Source: Cryptomeria japonica
Lineage: Eukaryota > Streptophyta > Pinopsida > Cupressales > Cupressaceae
Length of the DNA stretch: 64,000 bases
Direction: 5' to 3'
NCBI RefSeq assembly: GCF_030272615.1
Contig: NC_081409.1
Span: forward strand, 240,587,832-240,651,831
The position numbers were made by a program, and so were the translations under genes. Position 1 is the stretch's first letter; the number at the start of each line of letters is the position of its first letter. This document shows positions 10,422 to 21,269 of this stretch, piece by piece. The notes under the pieces are model-generated. The model was not told where the DNA came from and ran no database searches. It saw only the letters and a list, made by a program, of their open reading frames with translations.

Positions 10422-11344
10422 TGTTGATGTGTTTTTTATGCACAAAACATTTCACAATAAACTACCAAGGTAATTTACCCTCTCTTGAACAAAATCACCT
10501 CAGATGCTAAGAATGAGATCAACTAAAATGATTCCAAGGTTTCTACATGTCAGGTCTTGACAAGTGGGTAAGTTCAGTGGTTGATGTGAATTGCTGTGTT
10601 TCACTTTGGGGACTTACGCAAATGTTTGGATTATCATGAATGATGCGGAATAGGTGTGCTGACAACTTAAGATTTATCAATAAGGCTCTAGATTTACTTC
10701 TTACTAAAAAAGGGGGAAAAAGAATAGGGTTCAGGAAATCTATTCTAATCCTAGGAATGTAGGAAATGATGAATGGATTTAGTGGAATCAAACCAGGCAA
10801 GGTCTCACAATCAGGTATTGACACAAGCTTAGTGCAATCATCTAAGGTATACTTAATGATTTTCAAACTATTATCATCAAAAGTAGACACCATCCAAGTT
10901 GATGCTTGTCAACGAACACATAATAGTTGAAGTTATGCTTACTCAAACTCCAGTTGACCACACAAGGCACACTTACCAGCGGAAAGAGGCTAGTGGTATG
11001 GATTAAGGATTCCACACAAATGAATTCAACAAATCTTTCACTCAATCTAACATACATGAAAATAAATTCTAATCTAACTTGGAGGAATTGAGAACCATGA
11101 ATGCAAATACAACATTTGAAGAGCAAAATCACCAACAATTGAACAATGATTAGGATTCAAATAGCTGTAGCATATACCAACAATTCTACAAAAACTCTCT
11201 TACAAATGAGAGACAAAGGGGCATATATAGAGTCTCTTACAAAATGGATGGCCCAGATTGATCTAAGATCAACGGCGGATATCATGCAAACAAAACCCTA
11301 GAATTGCCCTAATTAGGGTTACATAAAAAATGGTGCCACCAACA
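10422..11344 (-). repeat. 5' LTR of the Tat-like element
   Basis: The right copy of the repeat. In element sense it begins TGTTGGTGGC and ends CATCAACA, giving TGTTG/CAACA inverted ends. A TATA box (TATATA at 11229-11224, minus) places transcription start near 11199. The right boundary is not proven by comparison, because the other copy lacks everything upstream of 11199. It rests on the terminal inverted repeat only. Confidence 0.7.
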
Positions 11345-11365
11345 TATGGCCCAATGAAAAGATAC

Positions 11366-14300
11366 CTAGTCATCATATAGAGAATCTTCTAGAAGATTCC
11401 TCCCTGCATCTCTTTCTCTCCTAGCATACTCCAAGAATGTAGCCAATACTGAATCTAACTCCTCCATGGAAATGCTAGGCAAGGTATCTTGTTGTAAATC
11501 AATCACATCCAATGAATCCGAGCAAGCATTCAAAGTGTTCTCCCATTCAGGCATGAGCTTCTGTGAATTATGAACATGAATCAACAAAGAGACCAAGTCA
11601 TTTATTTGACTCTTCTGCAAAGAGTCCAACTGGCAAAAATACATAAATTTCATCTTGTCTCTTAATTCGGCTAAGTGTAAACCACTAGCATCACTAACAT
11701 CAACACCCAATAATTCCTCAATCGAGGCAAGGATCTTCATCTGAATGTCCTGAATTAATCCTTCCATCTCCATACAACTCGATTGGGCGTTCTCATAAGC
11801 TGATTTCTTCAAAGCTAGTGCACAATACCAACCATGGAAATTATATGTCTCCACTGTGCACAATGTTCTCGCTGACCAAGGCGGAATTAGGAACCTTCTT
11901 CAATGCCAGGAGGCGTGGAATAGTCTTCTCTTGGATAGGCCGGAATTCCTCCCAAACTCCCTCCAAATACTGGATTTTGAATACAAGCGTTGTTGTCTTA
12001 TCATATGCTTGGACAAACTGAGTAAGGAAATCATCTGCCTGCTTCCTTGTGCTTTCAATCCACTTTTCCACCTCTGAGTGTGTACCTCTCGCTACCTCAC
12101 AATGTGAATGTATTCCATGGTCGACTGCAATAGGGGAAATAAGGGTGGGATCTCCACGCCTTGTCTCTACAATATACTCTCTGAGTCTAATATTTTCTTC
12201 TTTGTACCTTTCATTCTCCGCAATCGCTGTGTCTAACTTTGCATTGATTGCTTGGAGGTTGTCACCAATCTCCTGAAATTCCTGCCCTACGGATGGACGA
12301 CCAAGGGCAACTGAAGTGATCTGGAAATCCATGGGAGTAGTAGTGTCCACTGTCACGCCGGCTCTAGGAACAACAATCTATGCAATCTACATTCCTGTTT
12401 CATCTCTAGCTATGTGCGACAAAATCTCCACTCTCTTGGGCTCCTTCTTCTTAGCACTCCTAGCTAGGTAGTCATCAATATCATCAATAGGTTGTACTTC
12501 TATCATTTGTTTACTTTTATCCATACTCTTCTTCAACCATTCAGGAATAGCGGTCATCTCCATACCATCATCGAGACATATTTCTTGATCAAGGTCTTTC
12601 AATGCCGAGATAACTTCATCATTATCATCGGGATTATTCCTAGTCCAATCATATACTTCATTTCCCAAACTAACTTCCAAAAGGACAGTAGGGGATCCCG
12701 GCTGGTCATCATTCTCATCAGGAGGTGCAGATGTTGCTGTGGCATGAAAATCCTGAATATTTTCTGGTAGTATCACTGTGTTGGAACACTGTTGAGTCTC
12801 CTTATTCTGTTCTGTTACTTCAATCACTTCGATTGATGAGACACTGGGAGGGGGTGAAGGAATGATAAGTGGAGTGATGATAATCTTTTGTTTCTTCTTC
12901 ACATCCTCAATCTTCTTCCCTCTAGCCTTGACTTCTCCAGGCATGTTCTTCCTTCTCTTGGGAGCTTGACTCTCTTCGTCTGCATGAATCCTGACATCAC
13001 TGACAGTCCTCTAATCATCCTCGGAAGTAGACTCTTCCGGTTTCATCCTTTCATAAGTGAAGGGAACACCCATGTCAACTAATCTGTTCATTTGCATATC
13101 TACCCATGTGCAGGAGAAATTCAAGACTTCTCTCATCAATACATTCAGGTCAATCTCTTCTGACTCTGACAAATTTGGCAATGGGATTGCCTTCTTCATT
13201 TCATTATCATAATGTGGGTGTGTATGATCTCTATCATCTAATACCTAATCAGGGATGAGGAAAAGTCCACACTTCCTCATGAAATCCACTGACATTTTGG
13301 ACCACATTCTTCTCTTCACTGCTTGTTCGTCCATCAAGTTAGCCCAATAATCCTCTATGTCAACCTTATGAGTGAACTTCTCTCCTCTGATCCTTCCGAC
13401 CTTCTTGTCTAGATCGAACCTTTCTCTTTTCTTGTGGGTAGCAAATCTGTAGAATGCAATCTCCTCACCTGCAGTGCTGGCAGCTATGGCGGATTGGCAG
13501 ACCTCTAATGTCTTCCCAACTGAAATAGGGAATGTCATTCATGTCCTGTGCTTCTCTTTCTGGATAACATCAAACTCTAGAAGTTGTCTTACCACTTCCA
13601 ACAATATCATTCTGTCAGTTGGATACCTAGGAAGTCTGTAGGGTTCAGATTGAAACCCATGAATCCTGAGGTATGTGAAAGTGGGAAACTGTATATACCA
13701 CAAACCATATTTCTCTATTAACTCTGTTGCCTCCTTGGACAATCTTCTGTGGATTCCGCCTTGCAACATCCGTGTGATGTACATAGTGAATGCATCATTC
13801 ACTCTCTTGTAGTCTTCAATTTTGTGCATACTCAACTGGGGGTAGCATTCATAACTCTTAAATTGTCCTTGCCCATTCCCGACTTCACCTTTGCATATTA
13901 ATCCTCTGTATGAAACAAATCGTGCAAGCAGGTACACCAGGTAAGAAGTCATGGCAAATGACTTGCACCGCTCTACATTCCTCAACTGAAAGTCCAGATT
14001 GTCGCTTATGATCTTGGACCAATTCACTAATGTTCCTCTAAGACAATCCTGGATGAAGTAGAACATCCATCCATGAAATATTGCTCCCTGCGGCATTCCC
14101 ATCACTCTGTTGAGTAGGAATATCAAATCACTATATTCCTCCTTAAAATCTACGCACATAAGTGTCTTGGGAGCCTTGGAATGATGATTCCTAGGTTCAA
14201 TCATCCATTCTTTATTAATTAAACTCTTGCATACACCCATCTTCTTCGTGTATCTGCCTGCATAATCCTCCTTGGTCACATCCTTCATGTCTGTTCTGCG

Positions 14301-14624
14301 TGGAATTCCGAATGCCTCAGCAATGGCATCCTCAGCAAGGTAGGCGATGACAACACCTTTAGGACTCTTGATCATTCTTGTGAGCGGATCGTAACATCGT
14401 GCACACTCCAGGATCAACTCACTGCACTGTATGGATTGTGGAAACCCAGCGGCATGGAAAATGCCACTCTTCATAATATTCGCATATGCTGGAGAAGGAA
14501 CCTGATCTCTGGATCCGAACATCCGACGCTGCATCTGGTCGAAGTCCTGGAAATGCATGTTGGTATCAGTGATTTCCTTCCATCTGGATGAGATCTTAAA
14601 CTCTGGATAAAATCCAGTCTCCAA
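11366..14624 (-). pseudogene. Unidentified long retroelement-like ORF (about 1,090 codons, broken by stops)
   Basis: From 14624 to 11841 one single reading frame stays meaningful for about 2.8 kb, interrupted only by isolated stops (TGA at 13541-13539; TAGs ending at 13245, 13011 and 12387 and another just after; then TAA). After a small frame change the open block 11863-11366 follows. The N-terminal 360 residues are a folded-looking, aromatic-rich domain with blocks such as 'FGIPRRTDM', 'NWSKIISDNLDFQL' and 'MTSYLVYLLARFVSYRGL'. This is reminiscent in style of capsid-like or 'plant transposon protein' domains of other plant retroelements, but I cannot name the family. The middle is acidic and Pro/Ser-rich, and the C-terminal third is predicted helical. 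There is no protease, RT or integrase. The final stop lies about 20 bp from the LTR at 11344. Confidence 0.55.
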
Positions 14625-15349
14625 TGTCTTCAGCGCTCTTTCCTTTCCTTGTATCCTAATTTTGACATCGCACCTGTACGAAGCTGGAAGTTAGTCCTAG
14701 GATAAAAATAAATACTTATAATAAAATTCCTGACTTTCTAGAGATTTAGCCAATTTAGAGCATGGAGTCGGGAAAATAATCCATACATTTAGTAAATTTT
14801 AGCAATTACGTTCAAAGTGTGACAACACTAAGGCATGGAAGCCTTCCATAAAATTCATTTATACCTCCTTATGCTTAGAAAATATGCTAGCAAAAAATGC
14901 AAAGGAGTATACCGGATAAGTGGTGACTAAGGAAAAGTGTGAAAGGTTGTGTTTTCACACAATGAATGTCTGAAGACACCTTCCACGGTCAACAATGGAG
15001 GTCAAAATTCTGAAGACAACCTGAAAAATCAGACTTTCAAAACATGTTGTAATCTTCAAAATGTGCATGAAATCAATAAAAATCAGTTTTATTGATGAAA
15101 ACAATCATTTTTTGGAATGTAAGTATGGCTGGTAAAATTAGTTTTCTGAGGACAAATCTGAAAATCGATCACTTCAGACTTACCAGCACCTTGCAAAGTG
15201 GTTTAAATCCCTGAAAATGATGAAAAATTGCTAAGAAAACAGCCCCAAGCAAATTCGCCAAAATTGGTTAGGTGGCTGGAAATGAAAATTTCTAAGGACA
15301 ACCGCCTAACAATGGAGTTTCAAACCTCAGATCTGAAGCAAATCAGCAA

Positions 15350-15850
15350 GCTGGAAGTGATGGCAGCCACCAAACATGCATGAAAATCATCAAAATATGG
15401 CACCAAAACACCTCCCAAGCAAAATCGAAATTTTGCCAAGTCTAGCGCCAAAATGGAATTCTGAAAATTTGATGTCAATGGCAGCCTTGATCTGCAACAA
15501 TGGAGGATGGCAACAATCTGGAAAAATCGCCCAAGTTGGGGTTGGATACCCCAAACACAAAAATTTGCCTTCCTCAGCAAAAAATCGAAATTTTCAAAAT
15601 TCTGAAAATTGTTGTTAATGGCAGCAATCTGCAGCAATGAAGGTCTGAACAGCAGCAAAAATGGTGGAGGAAAAATCGCCCAAGTCTCCAATCATGAATT
15701 TGCCAACTTTTACCAAAAAATGCTAAATTTGGAAAAAATCGCCAAACTTAGCAAAATCGAAAATCTGAAACTGGTCTTTAATGGCAGCCAAGGAGGAATA
15801 GATCAGCAAGCTGGAAAAAATGGAGGAAAATAAATCCTCAATCCCACACT
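15350..15850. repeat. Irregular repeat block with ATGGCAGC and AAAATCG motifs
   Basis: The phrase ATGGCAGC(C/A) recurs near 15359, 15478, 15617 and 15781 (spacing roughly 119-164 bp). Each is followed by variants of 'GCAAAAATCG.CCAAG' and 'TCTGAAAA'. The units are strongly diverged. The array sits in the same leader as the 16.2-16.95 kb array and shares the AAAATCG core with it. Confidence 0.6.
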
Positions 15851-16189
15851 TCACAAAAATGCCTTGCTAAAACATTCGCCCAACTTGGAGAAAAATCGCT
15901 CTCATGGAGACACCTGGTAGAAATAATAATAAAATAATGTTGAAGTTCCTCTCATATACTTGCTTTCACCTCCAACTTTCACCACACAAGCAATGTGGGA
16001 TAAAAAACACTTGTATAAATACTTGCTTGGTGAAACCCTAACTTGCTTCTAGAAGGTTCAAACATTTAATAATTATTGCAAGTTATTAAATTTGCTTTTA
16101 AATTTTAAATAATCATTTAATAATTTTTTAAAAGCAATCAAAATGGGGCTTATTTATTAAAATATTGCAATTTAAATGCAAAATAAAGC

Positions 16190-16950
16190 CTCCAGGGGAA
16201 AGTCGCTATAGGTTGGGATTAAAAAATCCCTTCAAAAATCGCTGAAGTGTCAAAATTTGCCCCATAGGGGAAATTCGACCCATGCTTGGACAAAAATCCA
16301 TGCTCAATTTCATCAAAATGCACATAAAAACCACCCCAGGGGAAAATCGATGAGTTTGGACAAAAATCCAGACAAAAATGCACTCATTTGCAAAAATCAC
16401 CCCCCAGGGGAAATTCAATGGGTGTCTAGACAAAAATCCACACTCAAAACTCACTTAACTTGAAAAAATACCTCCCTGGTGCAAATTCGACCTCAGTCTG
16501 GACAAAAATCCGGACTCAAAACTCTTCATAATGTTCCCAGTGGAAAATTGATCCCTGTCTGGATAAAAATCCGGACAAAAATCCTTACAAAAATGCTCAG
16601 GGGAAAATCGACCTCTGTCTGGATAAAAATCCGGACAAAAATCCTAACTTAGTTGTCACAAAAATCCTGGTGGAAAATCGACCCAGGCATGGAATTATCC
16701 TTGCACTCCAGTCCGCACTCTAGTCCGCACTCCCAGGGGAAATTCGATGGCTGTCTGGATAAATCCTGACACTTAGCCAAATTTTAGCATCTCCGAGGGA
16801 AAATCGCTCCAGGTGTGGATAAACAATGGGGGAAATTAGTGGCCAGTATGGATTCCAAGGGAAACCCATGTGTAGTATGGATTTTGAGTGGGGGAATGGG
16901 TTGGGTAGTCTGGAATGTGAGGGGAAAATCACCTCTAGCATGGATTTTGA
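16190..16950. repeat. Degenerate 60-75-bp tandem repeat array
   Basis: About a dozen units each carry GGGGAAAATCGACC-like and TGGACAAAAATCC-like blocks. Unit starts were seen near 16196, 16264, 16339, 16407, 16472, 16540, 16601, 16671, 16735, 16796 and 16921. Some units duplicate the ACAAAAATCC half. Spacing varies between about 60 and 75 bp. Confidence 0.8.
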
Positions 16951-17574
16951 CCCTTTAACCCTTGGAATAAGGATTTCCCTTAGGATTTTATCATTTTAAC
17001 CACTCAAAATCACTCAGCAACTTTAAATTTGACTGGACTTGGACTAATTTTCCAAAAAAATATGAGCGAAACGCTAGGAAAATATTGGAATAAAGTGCGA
17101 AACCAACTTAAATATTACCTTAGGAGCGAGAAAACAACTCCAAAAGGTCTGTGAATACCTTGGCACTTTAAAAAGACTTGATGCGTGTGTTTAAAAACAT
17201 GTTAACGTTCAAATGCTCAAACACTTAGCAAAACTTAAGACCATTAAAATATCATCTTTTGCAACTTGATCCTAACACTTCAAAAACCCTAGACGGCACT
17301 AGGCATGATCAAAACTCCGAGACTCGGGCACGGGAAACGCAAAATTGCCCACTAAGCAGCCAAAACCCTAACCTAACGACACAGGAAGCTGGCAAAGAGG
17401 GGGTCCCCGTTAGCAATGGGGCGATGTGTGAAAAGGTCACAACACAACGGAACGCCAACCAATCTCTCATATGCCTCCTCATCAACCTATATAGCATCTT
17501 TAAAATAAACATCCCAAAATGCAACAACAATTTATCGATACTCAAGACTCTGTTGATCCTATAGGTACAAAGCA

Positions 17575-18005
17575 TTATGCACAACCAACTTCTTTGGTCT
17601 TCTTGGTGAAAGAAGGATCTGACTTCATAAAACTTGTAGTATAGAGGGGGGCCAAGTGCAGTTCCAAAAGGAGCTCGTGGAAGAACATACTGTGATAAAG
17701 CTGGTTGACAAATAAAAGATTTGGGTCTTCTTGTTTCCTAATTGGATCTTGCCACAATGGAACTATACCATCATAAAGTAAGTAGTGATCAGGGTCCAAA
17801 CTTATGATATATTTTTGTAGGGCTATCCACCTCCAGAAAAAAGTGAAGGTAACCTTGTTTCTCTTGAGCAATTGAATGAAGCTACATGTAGACCAATTTC
17901 TCTTTTGAGTAGCGGAACTAGCAACCTGTGAAAGAAAACAACTGCCATGTATCCTCATTTGCAGCATCCTTGCTATAACACATCCACCATCCAATTAGGC
18001 CAACT
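17575..18005 (-). pseudogene. hAT transposase C-terminal (dimerisation) relic
   Basis: The minus strand encodes 'GWWMCY' near 17990, followed in another frame by 'LSQVASSATQKRNWST' and 'SFIQLLKRNK' (about 17945-17860). These are the WW...LSQ.ASS..ERNWS..S.IH...RN pattern of the hAT dimerisation region. The rest of the open frame to 17575 is not recognisable. No catalytic RNase-H-like domain or zinc finger is present, so this is a decayed 3' fragment. A second, independent hAT relic is at 35590-35900. Confidence 0.6.
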
Positions 18006-18195
18006 TGAGCTAATGTAGTTTTTTTTTGTCTCACCTCTACTTTGCTAAAAGTGAGGGATAATGCACTCTTTATCAATATATATTTTCCATACAACATTCA
18101 TGAGCCCTTCTTTCACCTCTTCATCATGAGATGGCTGCACTCTCAAGGTCTAGCTGCATACCATTTGGGATTTACAACACAAAGATTTGTATGAA

Positions 18196-18920
18196 TGTAA
18201 TGTACCCAACCACAAGGTACCCGAATTTCACCTTCGGCAAGCTTTCACTCTCAGCGTACTAGATTACACTCTCGGCGTGCTACTCCTTCGGTAGGTTTCA
18301 CTCTCGGCCAAACTACACCTTCAGTAGGATTACACTCTCAGCGTACTACACCTTCAGCGGGATAAGTATTTCTTGAGCCTTGTGTAATTTGCCAACGATC
18401 GAAAGTTACTAATCAAATTATGCAACAGAGTTACACGCAATATACTCTTTAGATATATATATTTATGTTAGTTTAGTGCACAGAAAAACTCTAGGGACAT
18501 GTATTTCATCTAGAACTTGATTACAAATGTATCTTCAAATGAAGGCATTACAGATTCGAACCACCAGCAGAATAGGGTGAGAAGGTACTCCCACCGAAAT
18601 TGCAAATACAAAATAGGGAGGATCTTGCACCTCCGAAACTGCAACAGAACGGAACTCCAACTAGAATTCGCAAACACAAAGAAAACATCAAATTCACCAT
18701 GCCTACAACTATGCCAAACTCAGCCTTATAAAGAGCTCTGATAAGTTTCCCGAAGGGTTACAAGCAGGCCAACAATAGTTTATTATTTTATTAGTTCGGG
18801 CCCCTTTATTTAATAATTAAATTAATTAATTAAATAAGTCCTTATGATATTATTTAAAATTTAGGACCACTTAATTAATTAACTTAATTAAGTCACTTTA
18901 TTAACATTGGGGACATTACA
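18196..18920 (-). repeat. 3' LTR of the 18.2-20.4 kb element
   Basis: It is 725 bp and collinear with 19783-20448 apart from extra units of the 'TTCACTCTCAGCGTACT' type repeat at about 18240-18365. Confidence 0.85.
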
Positions 18921-19439
18921 ATCCTCTCGGCCCAAAGATTGCTTGCCCTCAAGCAATCCGTAGTTATCTACCATCTGACAAGCTCCGGGATCCCAAACCA
19001 TGCGCAGATGCTGGTAGTCGTATCCGCTGAAAGCTTGATGCCACACCATGACTGCGAGCACCACCTGCAAGTCCCCAATCAGCTTGCGCTGCTCCACTCT
19101 GATATAAACATTGCCCTGCTCGAAGTTGAGGAATAACTCATCAAAATCCAACTTGCTTTCTTCATATAGATGCCACTCACAAGGAGAGATGACAATCATG
19201 CACGCCTCATGCCCAACCAAAGGGTAAACTTTGTATTCAACCAACTGTAGAGATTGCTCCTGTAAGGGATCATTGCTAGAGTTCACATTTCCATGAAGTT
19301 GATCAGCCACTGTTGGCTTGACAAAATTCATACAAACATCTTCATCCTTGCAGTTGTCATGAAAGTTAAGTGTTCTCCACTTGAAGGGACAATTGTTCTC
19401 TCTGGCTTGTCCATATCCTCCTGTCATTGGGGTGAACAC
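18888..19439 (-). CDS. Small ORF 2 of the non-autonomous LTR element, with chromovirus polyprotein tail
   Basis: This is a 183-codon frame. The last 30 or so residues contain 'DNYGLLEGKQSLGREDC', matching the tail that follows the chromodomain in the gypsy copies at 49,550 and 61,890 (LKLLEDKQS / LKLLVDKQS). The frame then runs about 33 bp into the 3' LTR and stops at 18888. The upstream 140 residues are not recognised ('FDELFLNFEQGNVYIRVEQR'). No catalytic motif is present. The frame looks like an internal deletion product that joined early sequence to the very end of pol. Confidence 0.45.
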   Translation of the reverse strand: MFTPMTGGYGQARENNCPFKWRTLNFHDNCKDEDVCMNFVKPTVADQLHGNVNSSNDPLQEQSLQLVEYKVYPLVGHEACMIVISPCEWHLYEESKLDFDELFLNFEQGNVYIRVEQRKLIGDLQVVLAVMVWHQAFSGYDYQHLRMVWDPGACQMVDNYGLLEGKQSLGREDCNVPNVNKVT

Positions 19440-19465
19440 GTGAGCTTGTCTTCATCTTTCTTTGA

Positions 19466-19747
19466 TTATGATTGAGTTCCTAATTTAGGATCCAACTCCT
19501 CTTTTCTTTTCCTTACATAGTACCTATCAAAGGATTCGGTAGCCTTGATCTCCTTAGGTTCACTTGAGTATTCATCAAAGATTCTAATAACCTCCTCATG
19601 CACAGGTATACTTTTTCCTATTAGAACTAGATATTCTTGAAATGTCAGAAGATTCTTCCTCTTTTGATATTTGTTATACCACTTGGTGATTTTATTGGCA
19701 GCAATTTCATCATCCCTTTCTTCCATTTCTGTAGTCATCCCAAGCAT
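19466..19747 (-). CDS. Small ORF 1 of the non-autonomous LTR element (93 aa)
   Basis: The frame starts 21 bp after the primer-binding site and encodes a charged, probably helical protein rich in Glu and Lys, with 'WYNKYQKRKNLLTFQEYLV' in the middle. No family is recognised. The position corresponds to the start of gag in related full-length elements, and it may be a gag N-terminal remnant. Expression is unproven. Confidence 0.4.
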   Translation of the reverse strand: MLGMTTEMEERDDEIAANKITKWYNKYQKRKNLLTFQEYLVLIGKSIPVHEEVIRIFDEYSSEPKEIKATESFDRYYVRKRKEELDPKLGTQS

Positions 19748-19782
19748 TCCACAGGCTGGCAGGATTTTGGCTCTGATACCAC

Positions 19783-20448
19783 TGTAATGTACCCAACAGC
19801 ACGGTACCCGAATTTCACCTTCAGCAGGTTTTCACTCTACACTATCGGCATACTAGATTACACTCTCGGCGTATTACACCTTCAGTGGGATAAGTATTTC
19901 TTGAGCCTTGTGTAATTTGCCAACCATCGAAAGTTACTACTCAAATTATGCAACAGAGTTACACGCAATATACTCTTCGGAAATATATATTTATATTAGT
20001 TTAGTGCACAGAAAAACTCTAGGGACATGTATTTCATCTAGAACTCGATTACAAATGTATCTTCAAATGAAGGCATTACAGATTCAAACCACCAACAAAA
20101 TAGGGTGAAGAGGTACTCCCACCAAAACTGCAAATACAGAATAGGGAGGATCTTGCACCTCTGAAACTGCAACAGAACAGAACTCCAACTGGAATTCGCA
20201 AACACAAAGAAAACATCAAATTCACCATGCCTACAACTATGTCAAACTCGGCCTTATAAAGAGCTCTGAGAAGTTTCCCGAAGGGTTACAAGCAGGCCGA
20301 CAATAGTTTATTATTTTAATAATTTGGGCCCCTTTATTTAATAATTAAATTAATTATTTAAATAAGTCCTTATGATATTATTTAAAATTTAGGACCACTT
20401 AATTAATTAACTTAATTAAGTCACTTTATTAAAATTGGGGACATTACA
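19783..20448 (-). repeat. 5' LTR of the 18.2-20.4 kb element
   Basis: It is 666 bp with TG...CA ends and adjoins the initiator-Met primer site. It is shorter than its partner because it has fewer copies of a short 'ACACTCTCGGCGTA' type repeat near its start on the plus strand. Confidence 0.85.
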
Positions 20449-21200
20449 ATCAAGCGGGTGTTCACAATGTTCTTACCACCATGTCACAGTGAACTTAATA
20501 TGTTCCTCCTTAAATCCTAAAATAGGATCCCTACTATGAACGATTTGCTTCTACCCAAGCATGCTATCAAATGTCTTATAAATACCTCCAAACCTACGAG
20601 AGTTTGTGTCAACATATCTTATGACTTGCACAACAAGTAAGATGGAGGAGCAAACATATCTACAAGTGTGAACAAGTTACAAAAATTAAAATTTCAAAAA
20701 AATTAAGACTCAAATGGCAAGGAGTGAATAATATTATAAATTATACAAAGAATGAAATAATTTACAAGTTATAAACATTAATAATTAACTATTTAAAAAT
20801 TTTAATAGAATCAACAATTTCTTACCTCATTATGGACCACCAATCATCATCAACAATTTTTTGTTTCACACTTTTCCCTTCAACCATGTTTGTCCTTAGC
20901 CATGTACCCCACTTGGAAACAAATCAGCAGTCTGATTCAGATTCGCAGCTCGGGATATTACAAAATATAGAACAGATTTCATATACATGTGCTGGACAAA
21001 AAAAAAAGGTTTCGAAAAAATGATTTAAAAAAAACCAGAGCTCATGTAAAATGAAGTTGTTGAGAAATTCGTATAAGTCTGATGCGTTTTTTTTTTTTTA
21101 AGTGGAGATACATTTTTGTCTGGTTGAGCAGCTTCCGTTTTATTTTTGCCGCTGATTCTGTGTCTTGATATGTGGAAGCAAAGTTGTGGTCGAAGCTTGT
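20449..21200. other. No gene recognised (putative REV1 intron)
   Basis: AT-rich sequence without a convincing coding block. A 115-codon minus-strand frame (21372-21025) has no recognisable motif and is judged accidental. Confidence 0.5.
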
Positions 21201-21269
21201 GCTGGGAAGTTGACTCAATTAAATTTGAAACGTATTTGAGGGGAGTTTTTGAATTTTTGTGGAAGCAGC

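Larger units (their letters stand above)
2647..11344 (-). mobile_element. Tat-like Ty3/gypsy retrotransposon with dual RNase H, 3' end rearranged
   Basis: In element orientation (minus strand) the order is: 5' LTR (11344-10422), primer-binding site, gag, protease, an archaeal-type RNase H, reverse transcriptase, a degenerate gypsy RNase H, integrase cut off at 3425, then a 778-bp LTR copy at 3424-2647. The integrase (WGIDFIG, ATDYCTRW, GNG.A.STNK) and the extra RNase H are hallmarks of the Tat branch of non-chromovirus gypsy elements. The two LTR copies differ at only about 17-18 of 778 positions by eye. No target duplication could be matched: the left flank is CAACG and the right flank TATGG. 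The coding region has several stops and frame shifts, so it is not autonomous. Confidence 0.85.
14625..17500 (-). other. Long repeat-rich leader upstream of the unidentified ORF
   Basis: No coding region is seen. In minus orientation a TATA-like CTATATAGG lies near 17490, followed by a GC-richer stretch with a plant-leader-style 'TTAGGTTAGGGTTTTGG' (about 17385-17360). Next come two blocks of degenerate tandem repeats (16950-16190 and 15850-15350), and then the ORF start at 14624. The layout (promoter-like sequence, long leader, ORF) suggests one transcription unit of about 6 kb, possibly the internal part of a large non-autonomous LTR element. LTRs for it were not found. Confidence 0.4.
18196..20448 (-). 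mobile_element. Small non-autonomous gypsy-type LTR element
   Basis: The LTRs are 18196-18920 (725 bp) and 19783-20448 (666 bp). Both begin TGTAATGTACCC and end GGGGACATTACA on the plus strand. Flanking 5-mers are ATGAA (18191-18195) and ATCAA (20449-20453), a duplication with one mismatch. The minus orientation is fixed by a primer site directly inside the right LTR: GTGGTATCAGAGCCA (19782-19768), complementary to initiator Met-tRNA. The 862-bp interior encodes two small frames and no enzymes. Its 3' end retains the tail of a chromovirus polyprotein, so it must be mobilised in trans. Confidence 0.88.

Noticed and set aside
11272-11276. CAACG as target duplication of the Tat element (matching CAACG at 2642-2646)
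   Set aside because: It would put the LTR end at ...AAGAT, without the CA terminus. The TGTTG/CAACA ends at 11344 are better, leaving the duplication unresolved.
16190-16950. CRISPR array
   Set aside because: Repeats are degenerate, spacers are not unique, and the context is a plant genome.
17575-17860. eIF4E-like segment (DHYLLYDGIVPLWQDP)
   Set aside because: Resemblance is limited to one short stretch, and the same frame upstream has hAT dimerisation motifs.
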